Shown piece after piece: positions 51,901-64,000 of a DNA stretch of 64,000 bases. The position numbers were made by a program, and so were the translations under genes. Below the pieces are notes generated by a model. The model saw nothing but the letters and a program-made list of their open reading frames with translations, ran no database searches and was not told where the DNA came from. The stretch comes from Tomocerus qinae (lineage: Eukaryota > Arthropoda > Collembola > Entomobryomorpha > Tomoceridae), in the NCBI GenBank assembly GCA_020055645.1, contig CM034549.1, positions 32,449,930 through 32,513,929 on the forward strand. Reading direction: 5' to 3'. Each line of letters starts with the position of its first letter. The first letter of the stretch is position 1.

Positions 51901-54900
51901 TTGGTTGTGTAAACGAATCGCAGAGACTCAGATTGGTTTGACTTTGACTTTTTTCAACATCTAACTCTCTTCGTTGAGAGTTGGCAAGGAAGGCGATGGG
52001 ATTGCAATAATGTTGAGCAAGGTAATACCTAAATAATGTACTCTGGTAGTGCATTCTACGTACTAACTCAAGACTGAATCTGTCCCCATAAGCCCACACA
52101 GCGTAGAAGCCTACACACAGTGCCACTAATTCACAATCAGTTTAACCAACTTATCTCCCAACAAACATCACTCGCATCCTCTCAAATTTACACTCACAAT
52201 CTACTATTAAAATACACTCTCCCTCTGGAATCATTTCCATCCTATTTCAGTTGTCAAAACTTTTCTCCTATCTCTTATGCAAGCCTATTGTACGTATATG
52301 TCGCATTTACTATTATTTTCGTGCTTATTATTGACAAAGATGCATTTAAATTCCTGTTTTTTCAATTTTACATTCTGTGAATAGTCTATAGACGAATGTC
52401 ATAAGATGTTGTAGTAATTAATTAATGAACTGTCATCTCTGGGCAGGAATAAATCTGTAATTGTGTGTGTGCATTTATTGCATTTTTCATTGTGGCAATA
52501 AGAAAGAGAAGCGGCTGTTGTTGTTCAGGTAGTAGGTAGTCCTTCTATTCGAGCTTTGGCATTGTAATTGCAATAGAATAATGTTGAAGCCCGATGCTGT
52601 AATACAAGCTGCATAGAATGTGTATTTAGTGGGGTTCTGTGTTAGCGTAGCCTTTGCTTGTAGGTTTTCAATGGTCCTTCCAAAAAAGGATTGAGGCTGC
52701 TATATACCTGTTGTCAGATGACTCTAGAAGATTGGATAGTTATTTGAATATCTACCTTTGCGCTTAGTTAGTAAATAGCCATGTACACAAGCACTTAGAT
52801 ATAGTACGATGTAGTTTGAGTGGAACTGAAAGAGTCAAAATGCATGCAGATGCGAACAAAAAATCGAATAACTCGGTTGGATTCAGTCGGATCGACTGGA
52901 ATTACCCGGGGAAATGATCCACCTGGAAGAAATGTCTAGGGAAATCTGTGCTCAGACGGGTAACGTCAGGAATTCTACTTTTATTTTGTGACAGATGCTG
53001 GAAGCGTAAACCATTATAACTGACTAACTACTACGCATACCTACCTACTCATTTACAATAGGCATGCCATCTTATATCCACTATCTCTGCATTTCATTAG
53101 TTTTGCACTTCATTACGTTCGTTGCATGCGTGTGGGTATTCTTGCTTACGTACAAGCTTCGGAGGAAATTGCCTGATTCACTTGTGCACACTAATATCTA
53201 GATGAATACATTATGCAAGGAATGAACCACCATAAAGACAATCCTCGGCAGAAACTGAATACTTCACTTACACCGAATTTAATTCCTATAAAATAACAAC
53301 TCAGTCTCCTATCTCCTTAATGATATTTTCTGTACAGCCAAACCCAGCGAAAGATTCTTGTCGTCTTCAAATGTTAAGATTAGCTGCGAATAAATCCTGA
53401 AGGTGTTTACTGTGTATTTAAGACAAGTATTTGTTTTCATTTTGTAGCAGCCATCTATTTGGACTCGTGTTTGCTAGAGATTTGTTCAAACAATCTTTCT
53501 CCATGTGCCTTTTTTATTTGTATATAAAGCACTCTTGATAAAGACTGACCGACTTGGATTACCTTATACGAATTCCATCGTTTAAATTTTTTACAATGTT
53601 TGTTCTGATATTATTGCTTGCAAATCAGCCTATTGACCACATTGTGACATGAACTATGCAGCTTTTAAGCCTATTGGTCGATACTACGGGCGATAAGTAT
53701 TCTGTCTTATCATTATTTCCCGATGATTATGATTTGGGAAGTCAATAGGGAAAACATTGATATGAATTACCCTGGAATGCCAATTTACTTTTTCGACAAG
53801 TTACTTTAAGCATGGCACTAAATGTATTTTTTTCTATTCAATTTAAAGGTTTTTATTTATTTACCATTCCTAAGCTATCCTTCATCATCATCCAAAACAT
53901 CAACATGAACCCGCCCAGACGACCTTCCTTACCTTCACCTCATCATTGCTATTACATACAAATGCACACAGTGAGTAACGTATTTAGTGAACGTATATCT
54001 GAATAATATATACACACGTATGTAAAGTAATGATACAGCATAAAAAAGTCTACCTACTCATTCCGCTCCAAAATGGGTTGACTACTACCTACCTAAAATA
54101 AATACAACGTAATTTTCAAAGTAATAGGTGCATGCATGTCTATTATAAATAGGTAGTGGATTAAGTATCGCTCTTAATGTCTATAATTTGAATTACATTT
54201 TGCTCGTGGACAAATAATCACTTTTCCACATAATGATGTTAGCCCGTAGCTTACAGAAAGTTTAGACTGCCTAATTTTGTCGAATGGTAAAGGATCATCT
54301 TCTATATATTACACAACAGTCAGTACATACATGTAAAAAGTAAAAGCAGTAAAACGTAAGTGGGAAGGTAATAAAGGAAGGGAGGCATAAGTGATAAGTA
54401 AGAGCACACATTGTAAAATTTATCTTTACAGCGCAATTTAAAAGCGATATTGTTGCCCGAAAGGCTGAGAGGCCCGAAAAGTCAAAGTCAAGTACGGATC
54501 TGTGTTCTTGTTCTAAGGAACACATCTTCATCTCCTGCACTCACTCCAATTCCACTCCACTTGACTTATTGACTAGAAACAAACTAGCTCAGCATTAGTG
54601 GTAATACTGCCATTAGCATTAGGTGCATCATCGACTATTCTGTACAGCTCTACAATGGAATGGAGTCTGGAGCATCAACAGAATAAACACAATTCACTCA
54701 GTCCGATGTTTCTACATTGTTGGTGCTGTGGTTCCTATATTGCACATGCATGCATGCATCCCGGTTCGGCTGAAAATAATTTTTCAAAGCTGGAGGCAGA
54801 AGAAAGGGCTGAATTCTGAATGAGTGAATCCACATATTTCTATGGAATGGTATTTTTCTTGGTCTTTTTTTCTTTCGCCCAGATTGAGAAAGATGAGAGA

Positions 54901-57900
54901 GTCCTGCATTGTTATTCTTTCGGTGCACTCTGGCAGAGCTCCTTGTTATATATCATCTTGTCTTGTCAGACTTGACTCTGCCTCTTCCACCAATTCGAGT
55001 AGATTACAACTTTCGTGTAAAGATCAACGTCGATAGAATACACCTACACTCTTTCTATCTCTGTCTCCTACTTTTTCTATCCATCTCACGATGCTTGTTG
55101 TAATTCTCTACTATATACTACTCCAGCTACACACACACATCTCTCCCTCGTATAGCTTCACCTTTAAATTAACAACTCCCTTAAGAGTCTTCTCTAAATA
55201 TTGACAATCCATTTATAACAAGTATTCTTCATTTCATTATACGACTCTACTTATTTACTATCTGTACGATGTAATTTCTTTTGATTGCTACTACGTAACT
55301 TTTCTTTAATATGTGTCTTGACAAATCATAATGTATGTTTTTCGAGAGAGGAGCAAATTGTAATGGGGTTGCGATGACGGAGAACGGTGAACAGTACAGA
55401 CTCCTTAAATTGAATTGGCATTGAAAGTCAAATTAGCAACTGGAGAGAGATAAAGATAAGGAAGAGCAACATAGAAATAAAAATGTCAAGAGGATTTACA
55501 TAGACATATACTTATTAGTCACTCTTGATCGACTGTCTTATTTTTATTAGCAATGCTACTGTTCTCTGTATTTCAATCTACTATAAAAATACACGCAAAT
55601 ATATTTAGGTGTAGGTGTGGAGTGATATTACTCTTTCTTTGAGATTTCAATTAGATTTATATTATTATTACCTTGCGAGAGATTATTTATTATTGTACTA
55701 TGTATGACGCAGTGTTAAGAGGTTTCTTACTTTCGTGTGTGTAAAGCCTGTTAGTTGGGGCATGAGTTATTTCTAGAGATTATTTAATGATAAGATCTTT
55801 TTGTAGGTATTCAAAAGGAGTTATTAATTACAACCGCCTTAGATTCTGTACACACAAACAAATTGAAACTGTCTTGCTTTGCTTTAATGTGCAAATTCTT
55901 TTTATCTACAATTACATCACGGCAAACAAGACTGAAATAAATTATCTTTTTGCGATTTAATGTATTCATATACTACAAACATCTTTAGAAGTTGTTCTGC
56001 ATTCAATCATTCATTTAGGCCTCTCTAACAGATCACTTGTTGACTTATGCTAATTTGTTTATTATTATTTATGCTTGCACAGCGAGAGTAATGGAGATTG
56101 TCGATAATGTTCACTCGCAATGAAATGTAACACCTTTTGAACTCTAATCGTTGTTGTATACTTTTGGATGCAATTGCTTACTATGAACACTATCAATTTA
56201 GAATTGTTTTGCTTTTTAGTATTTTTAGAGTATTTAAATATAGTAATTAGCTTTGTTGAATATTTCTGTTATTGATGAAGATTTCTTTCGTTTCATTTGA
56301 AGTGATGTGATGAGTGATGAAAATTGAATTATTGTTTTCGTGCTAACTACAAAAATCCCCATTCATTATTCATTTCCAACTGTTTAATAGCTTAGCATCT
56401 CTGTCGTACTAAACCAATACATTGTTCTTTCCTTTGTAAACCATTGTAAGACGGTAAGTTTTAAATGTTAAGCAATATTATGCACGATTAACTGATTTGT
56501 TATTCTACATAGACAATCTGGCTCCGTCGCGACACCATTGTAATACAATTAAACAGCGTAAATTACTTAACAGTAATGCGAAAGTATCTTTTCGTGCTAC
56601 ACTGTTGTGATTTATTAGCAATTAGCAAGTCAATGCAGGCTGTTGTTTTGTACACATCTTCATATTAAACAATTAGAGAAGTCCAAAGCAATATTTCTGT
56701 TATAGCCATATTTATATTCACCACACGTAGAAGTACTATTAAAGAGATAGACAACAAAATGGCATAAAGTAAACAGTTCCATAACGCTTTGTCTTCACAC
56801 AACAAATTCCCTTTATCTGTGCAGCACTCCAGATTCTAATCGCAAGGGTTAATTAGCATGTCTTTTATAAATAGACATTGTTCACAATTTTTTATACCCA
56901 AAACTTACTAGTGCTGTTGGCTACAACTTGGGAGAGTTCGTTAGATGCAGTAATGCATGTGTACAAAAACCCTATTAAAGGTATAAGGCAGTTCAAAAAT
57001 GTAAATGACGATACACGGAAAATCATAAGTCAACAAACAGATTCAGAGAGTGAAGTTTGTAGCGAAAGATAACCTTGTACTCCTTTTTGCGCAATCGATA
57101 GAGTACATAACATACGTGTGAGTTCGAAAGTGAATTGCTTCTTGCTTTTCATCATAGTCTCTTCTGCATTACTGACAGAAAAACATGATTTTCTTGTCCG
57201 GAAACTTGAAAAAACCTTAAACGCTCTTTTTACAATGGACTGGGAAAATGAAGAGAATGTTCAAACCACAACATCAAAGTCTTAAAAGATTACATCAAAC
57301 ATCATGCGATGTATTTTTGTGTATTAAATGCACTTTGCAAGCTACTACTACAAGATCGCTTGCAAATCAATGTAAATGCCTCCTTCAACTATATATCCAT
57401 CAATGTCAATAAAACATTGCTGGAAGAATACCTAAGAAGACTCTATTTACTAAAACATGGTAGCGTGTCGTCGGTATTAAGTTTCATTCGTAATGATTTT
57501 GCATTATGCCAACGGATTTTCTTTGTTTCTAGTCAAGTTTGGAAACAGCATGTAATCGCACATCCACAAAGGCTCAATAATCAATTATTAAAATTATTCA
57601 AAACGAGATTCAAAATCTGAGTGCGTGTTTTGCCTGCAAATTACAAAGTACTAAAAGCTTAAGCATGTAGATTGTATGTAAATTACTAATTCAATCGTGA
57701 CTTGACATGATCGAAGATAGGATACTATAGTGCAAAACCACAAAAGAGAAAACTGTTTTAAGTCTACTTCACTGCCAATCCTAATCAGAATCTCAAAGAT
57801 ATGCCTAATTATAAATTCACAGATAATAGGTACACAAGTTTCTGTGAAATTCTCAAGGATATCATAATTTAGGTGTGCTGAAAATTGATATACTTATAAC

Positions 57901-60900
57901 TATATTTAGAGTGTGTTAGTCATTTGTAAAAGTATTATGGCTTGAAATTTGATATTGGGATAGTGTGGAATAGAGCATAAAATAATTATGTATGAGTAGA
58001 TGTTAAAGTTATTGATCACGTCAGTGATTATATTTGTTGACGTGTCATTGGCAAATCCAGACGGAAATATCTTGAAAGGAGCATTTAGCATTGCCAAAGA
58101 GTAGTAGAGGTAGAAAGACCTGAGCAAGGTTAATTCATTTAAGATACAAGAAGATAAGTGATTTTCACTCCTCAGTCGATTCGCTTGATTTGACTTTAAC
58201 GAATGTTTGATCTTGTGACTCGTTTCTTTACCTTGTTCCATCTCGACAGTTTTTTGGGTGATTGGCAGCTAGTGCAATAAAACTCTTAGAGAACAAAACA
58301 GGTATTCGACATTTGGAAAACAAGGAGTATTTAATGGAATTAGTAGTTGCGAGTGATTCACGTTATCGTAATTCCTACTTTATTTTAATTTCATCCCAAC
58401 TGGGAGAGTAAATGGCACACATCGGTAGTCAGCAGTAAAGGCCAGTGGCATTGTGTAAAAGAAGTTGTAGGACAGGAGCTTAGCAATTGATAGCCGTAGA
58501 ACTGCATTGGTTTTCTTTGGAGCTACTGCCAAAAACGGAGGCGACAAGTCAAGTAGAGTCGACATAAAACAAAAGGGAACCTGCCATTGTTTTGACATTT
58601 TACCGAAGATAATTACTCGTTTATTCTCTCGTTTTACGATGATTGTCAGCTCGTTTTATTTTTGCTCCTTCCTCCCATCGCCTTGAGATTATTCCATTTT
58701 ACTCTAACAGCTGACTTTTTATTTACTTCCTTTGTTCCTTTCAAGAAATAAAATATCGCTTTACTAACTACTTTTGTCCCTACTTAATTTAAGTAGAGTG
58801 TGTGCAAACCCGTCGTAGATTACTTGCCTGTCCAAGTTGTTTAGACTCTAGAGTGTTCCTTATGCGTGAATGGTATTGTTACATGCTAATAGTAATTAAG
58901 CCATTGCAAATGAAAAATCTGGTAAGCAAATTGGAAGTCAGTAGCGAAACGTGTGCCAATTTAATGCATTCATTCATAAGTACCTCGCACTTTTCACAAT
59001 TATAATATTGCTTCCATTACTTCTCACTTTAATTACATACTCCAAATGCTAACCTCACTTCTGTTCAGGCTCTTAGCCAATAATCAAGTCAAGCCGACGA
59101 ATGAATGCCAATGTAACCTCAAATCAAATCAAACCTAGCACGTACATTAAATCATTGTAATATATTGTGCGAAATTGTATGATGATAGCTTGCCATCTCT
59201 TGCTCTGCTCAATTTGGTATTATTATGAATCAAATCACTTTCACTTCTCAGTCATACATGAAATATTGTTCGACAATCTATCCATAAAGCAACTGCCTCA
59301 TGGTAATAAAATCACATAAAAAATACGTTAACACAATATGCCTAAATCTTCATTGTTATTAAAAATCATATTATTTTGCAGCTGATAGAGTACCTACATG
59401 CACTATTCATTATTTCAAGCAATACAAAACAACTTTCAGCAAAGAATATTCCAAAATATTCCGACACAAAGGAAACCTACTCTAAAACCTTTCCTTCAAT
59501 TTTCTGCTACTGCTTCTTCGCTGCTAAAATGTCAATACACTAAAAATACGTATCCTGTACCAAAGTTCCAACCTAATATCCTGTTTACTGATTCATCTCT
59601 GTGTTTGGAATCAAAACTCTTTGTAAGACTCTGAATGCCATTAGTGGCCATTACTTACACTAAATTGCATTACAACAGCACTTCCTATTTTAACTTCATT
59701 ACCCTTTCAACTTCCTTCCGTGAAATAGAGATTTCAAGGTATTTCTTCCAAGTATTGTAGTGTAGTGCAATCATCAGTAGGCTAGTTGTTGACATGCAAA
59801 TGATGTGCCTTTATAAAGCGTATGTTTAGTACAGGCAATTTACTATGATATTGTACGAAGATGAACATGAATTTAGTCTATTAAATGTGTATGAATAGTT
59901 TATATTGTATCACGTACCTGTACAAGGACCATCGGAGTCGCTAACACGCAAGGTGGAAGACAGAATTGCATTGTACTTGCCAGAGTAAATATTGCCTCAC
60001 TGTCTTACTCTCATGCACGGATTGTCAAATACTCCTAGCCCAGCGACTAATGTATTTAAATCGCTTGATAATGATCTTGTCCTCAACAATACCCAGCCAA
60101 AATGCCATTGTATTTATATGGGCATGACATTTACGTATACCCCCTCACAACAAAAGATAAACCAATCTATGCAGATATTCAAAATTAACAGAACAGTAGC
60201 AGTAACTCCATCGCATGTACAGACGACAATCTTATTCGACCTTTTCCGATACTCCATAAATATCACATGTTAAAAATAATTATAACAACCCAATATTATA
60301 CTCTGGAAATCCATCTATACAACCAATTATACAAAATTCTCCTCACCGGAATTCTATTTGTCCATGGAAATCTGCAATATTCCGTATAAAATTATTAGTA
60401 TCATAAAAACGGAGCATTCTTAAATTATTAAAATATTATTGTGCCAAAAGAGATAGTTACAGGTGCTACATGTTTCTTAATTAAAATATAATGGTGATGT
60501 AGTAGGAGGTTTAAATGTTATTGCACAGCTCAATGTACATTTTTTCGGCTTGCAGGTTGTCTTTTCTTGATAGTATCATTACAACATAATTTAGCATTTA
60601 GATGTTAGAATTAGTATGGACGTAAATCAAAATATTTCTCAGCATATCAAAATCCGCATGTATTTACACGTAATACCTAGAGCGTATATAATGTTGTGTT
60701 GGAAAGGATATTTATATTTCACGACTTTAGTCGGGAGGAGGTAGCAAGGAACATTAATTATCGATAAGGTCACTTCATCTCTTCTTCCCTGCATTATTGT
60801 TACATTCTGAGCAAATATTAACGTACCAACCTAACCACACACATACGAACTACAAATACCTGATGTGGAGATGCATATAGGAACAGGAATCAAATAAAGC

Positions 60901-63900
60901 CACATCCTCGACTTTAGTAATGGCCACTTGTTTACATTATGTATGCTGAATACAAACGTGATTTTGTTTTTGTATGTTTGTTGATGTTAATATCTGCACT
61001 TGTTGTAACATGTAATTGTGTTGAAGCACTTAACTTGCAAGCAACTAAAAGTCTTCTGTTTTAATGAACATTAGCAAGTACTAAGAAGAATGTAATATGC
61101 AATTTGTGAATGTACTTCAATAAAAATGGCACATCTTGAGAAGAATCCCTATTATCCCATCATCGCTTATCAGCCATCATTCACTGCTAATTTCTTTTTA
61201 GAGTATGTGAAATAGTAATTAAATGCTAATTAGCCATGTATTTGTAATTTGGACGATAAAACACAAGGAAAAATTATCTATGCATGTGAATAGTAATGAT
61301 ATGTTGTTTAATGTTCTTCTCATGTATACATAATAATAGTATCCGTTTAAAAGTCTCATCAAGGCAAGGATAGTAAATATCAATAGTAAAAGTTGTTGAT
61401 GGTTGTCTGAATAAATTTTCGGCAGTGTCCTGCATTTTCAGAGTGCAATGTTAAATGACGCTGCTAATAAATATTGCGCATTAGATCCTATCTGTTGTTG
61501 CACTTAGGAGGATTCTTTCTATCTTAATGAGAGTGTATATATTTCACTTAGAGTTGTCAACATCAATTTACTGAATGGCCCCCTTGACTTTGACGTCGAC
61601 ATCCGTCGCATGATTTGAATGAGTGAAGAGAGTCTGAAGAAGAGTTTATATTTAGAAAATTATGTAATGGGTCCAATCCGAAGTAGGTATGAGTATTTGT
61701 TATAGGGATAATAATTAAGGTGGGTGCTATTGCAAAGATTTGTTGTAGTTTAGCTGAGAGTGACAATGACAAGAGAAACCACACCAAAAAACGAAGAGGA
61801 AAGGGCTTGTCTTACCTTGGCTGTCTGTTCTTCTCCTACTGACTAAAATAAAGGTTCTTGAATCGAATTCTTCTGTCAAAGGTATTCAAAGCGAGTAGGA
61901 CGTTGTGTAAAGAGATTATTAGATGTAAGAATTTAAATAGGTGAGTAGTAAGTATCGTTTATCGTTTCGCTTGTATAGATTGACAATTTGATTTCATAGT
62001 CCGCTCTGTAATGCATATTATTAATGCATGTCTCTACTTCAGAACACACTTATATGTAAAGTAATAATTAACAATAGAGGCTGAGGGAGTTTAGATTTGG
62101 GAATGGCAAGTGGCAGAAAGAGCACGCAGACAAAGTGCAATATGGAGAAGGCGATGCTAAGGGAGTTGAGATAAAAGACTTTAATTTCAGTCTATGTGGG
62201 AGTCTCAAATCATAGCTAAAACTAAAAGTGTAATAAAACTGTATATACGTGTCTGCCTGCGTTTAGGGTCATGTTTAATGCTGTGAATTACTGTAGCCGT
62301 GAATAGGCCTAATCAAATCTTATTCAATCAACTGAATGGTTCAACGTGCGTTGATAAAATTGAAATATTGAATGAAATGCTTATTATGGATAACCGTTTC
62401 TGCCTACCTACATACTTCACATTACTGCACCTTTCAATGCTATCAAATCTTATGCAATTGCTCTAAACTCGAGTGTCTAATTATGCATTTACGCTTTGTT
62501 TACCCATCCAGCTCTCCTTCTTCTCAATTCCATATTAGATGCTAAATTAGCCACAATTGGCCTTTTCAACTTTCTGACAAGAGTTATTGACACGTTTTCA
62601 CCTGTAAATTCACGCTATATTATTAACCCATTCTACTACTACTATAGGTAAATAATAACATATTCTGTTTTATCCATTATTTCCTATCGTATTGCATAAA
62701 TTATGCAAAACTGGGCAATTTACCACTTGACAATGTCTGTCTTATCATCTGATAAGTAACTGAAGCTGACAACAGCTACACACGTTTTAATAAAATTTGT
62801 CAAGTTCTTTAACTTTGCCCATAAAAATTCAGCTGAAAGGTTTGATATTTCTAACTGATTCCTACAGTGTGAATAAACGTATGGATTGACAGGGCTAAGG
62901 AATCACTATTGATTTGGGAGGAAAATCTGGGCTGGGTTTGCAGTTTGGATTTGAGTTAAGTGCTTGAGTATGCTGTAATAAATGTACATTATGCACGGGC
63001 TCGGTACTTGTTAGACAACAATATTAAGGATTGCCTAATAAGAAGTGCACACCTTTTAGGTGTAATGAATTCGAAAATGAAATACTATCTACTTAAATGC
63101 ATATCCACTTTATTAATAGAAAACCTGCCTGGAGAACTCACATCTCTATTTATTTATGTATAATGGCTCAAGCTTTTGAGCATTTCCCTTATCACATTTA
63201 AATTAAGATGTTGTTCCCTACCTCCATTTACCGGGAGGTACTCTTTCTTCGTAATAATATACCTAACCTTCGGAAATACACAATTATCCGTCCAATGTTG
63301 ACAGAGTTGTAATGGCTTTGCTTGGGAGGGGGCACAGTCGTTTATCTACTTACAATGATTCAAATGCGTGATTGTCTCAGGTCTGAGTGAGAGGTGATGG
63401 AAATGAATGCATTATACATGCTATTGCAACTATCAACAACACTGCTAATCATGTATGTACACTATCAGGTAATAATCTCAATTTACAAGTCACCTTCTAC
63501 AATTAGATAGGTATTACTAGTTTTCATCATGAAAACTTATTACACACATTACTCTAGTGTCCTAAAAACGTGACTACAGATGTAGAAATAAACGTTTGCT
63601 TTTATACAGACTCAATTCTTTGCAATTACTTTGAATCTCATTTACATTCTTAGAAAAATCGTTGACAGAAAAAGAAATGCTCAAGAATTTACATATGATT
63701 GATTTTGATTAGCAATTTTTCTAAGAATAATATTGCAATAGTTTTCAAATGCATCTGACACTTCTCAATTTTACTATAAATACAGATATCTTCTGTAAAA
63801 TAGACCAGAATTTTCTGAAAAGACAGGTAGATGATTACAAATGTTGAAAAGTAAAAATAGAAAACAAAAGGTAAAAGCGAAAGTCCCTTCAGCACGTGCA

Positions 63901-64000
63901 GTATAATTGTATGCCTACTTTAAAACAACAGCGCAGCGGTTCTGAAAGTGTATTTAAAATTAAACTTGGATGAATGATGAATTTTGTATTAACTACGATT
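45948..64000. other. Long region with no recognised gene
   Basis: About 18 kb of AT-rich DNA upstream of the ZC2HC1-like coding start. It may hold its promoter, 5' UTR exons or a long first intron. All open frames are short (at most about 110 codons). They overlap on both strands, lack recognisable domains, and are rich in Ile/Leu/Phe/Tyr as expected of AT-rich non-coding sequence. The longest, 57309-57620 (+) and 57906-58241 (-), have no family resemblance I can name. Only minor simple repeats were seen, such as short CATG runs near 54745-54760. Confidence 0.7.

Noticed and set aside
52850-53000. CGGTTGGATT/GTCGGATCGAC patch, considered as a repeat end
   Set aside because: No inverted or direct repeat partner was found nearby and no coding potential was evident.
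57309-57620. 103-codon plus-strand open frame considered as a transposon or small gene
   Set aside because: Nothing in it matches a transposase or other family motif that I recognise, and there are no terminal repeats around it.

Overview
The window is AT-rich animal nuclear DNA with GT-AG introns, long non-coding stretches and only two recognisable protein genes. Both belong to animal families. The pairing of an insulin receptor substrate (IRS/chico) gene with a ZC2HC1-type zinc-finger gene, large AT-rich introns and short MITE-like repeats fits an invertebrate bilaterian. An arthropod is my best guess, but nothing in the sequence fixes the species. No prokaryotic features, CRISPR arrays, retrovirus-like elements or toxin genes were recognised.

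Layout. 1-12407: non-coding DNA, presumably upstream or intronic to the IRS gene. It holds a cluster of small inverted-repeat elements at 1166-2361, including one nested in another, and a weak LINE-like tail near 7.6 kb. 12408-34471 (+): six exons of the IRS gene, covering the C-terminal half of the PH domain, the PTB domain and the whole tyrosine-motif tail, with phases that agree at every junction. The second intron shown is about 15.6 kb and contains a tRNA-like/SINE-like segment and an isolated perfect hairpin. 34472-41663: intergenic DNA between the two genes, which are convergent, with two inverted-repeat structures at 39.4 and 39.8 kb. 41664-45947 (-): two exons of a ZC2HC1-family gene (803 codons predicted). 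45948-64000: about 18 kb in which I recognise no gene.

The IRS product is a docking adaptor. Its PH and PTB domains bring it to the membrane and to activated insulin/IGF-type receptors. Four YXXM motifs (YMPM, YVPM, YIEM, YLDM) should recruit PI3-kinase through p85. A pair of C-terminal ITIM-like sites, 42 residues apart, fits binding of an SHP2/Corkscrew-type phosphatase. The N-terminal PH exon(s) were not found and probably lie upstream of the window. The ZC2HC1 protein has two C2HC fingers and a C-terminal four-cysteine ribbon, but its linkers are far longer than in the vertebrate proteins. The two genes have no evident functional link beyond being neighbours.
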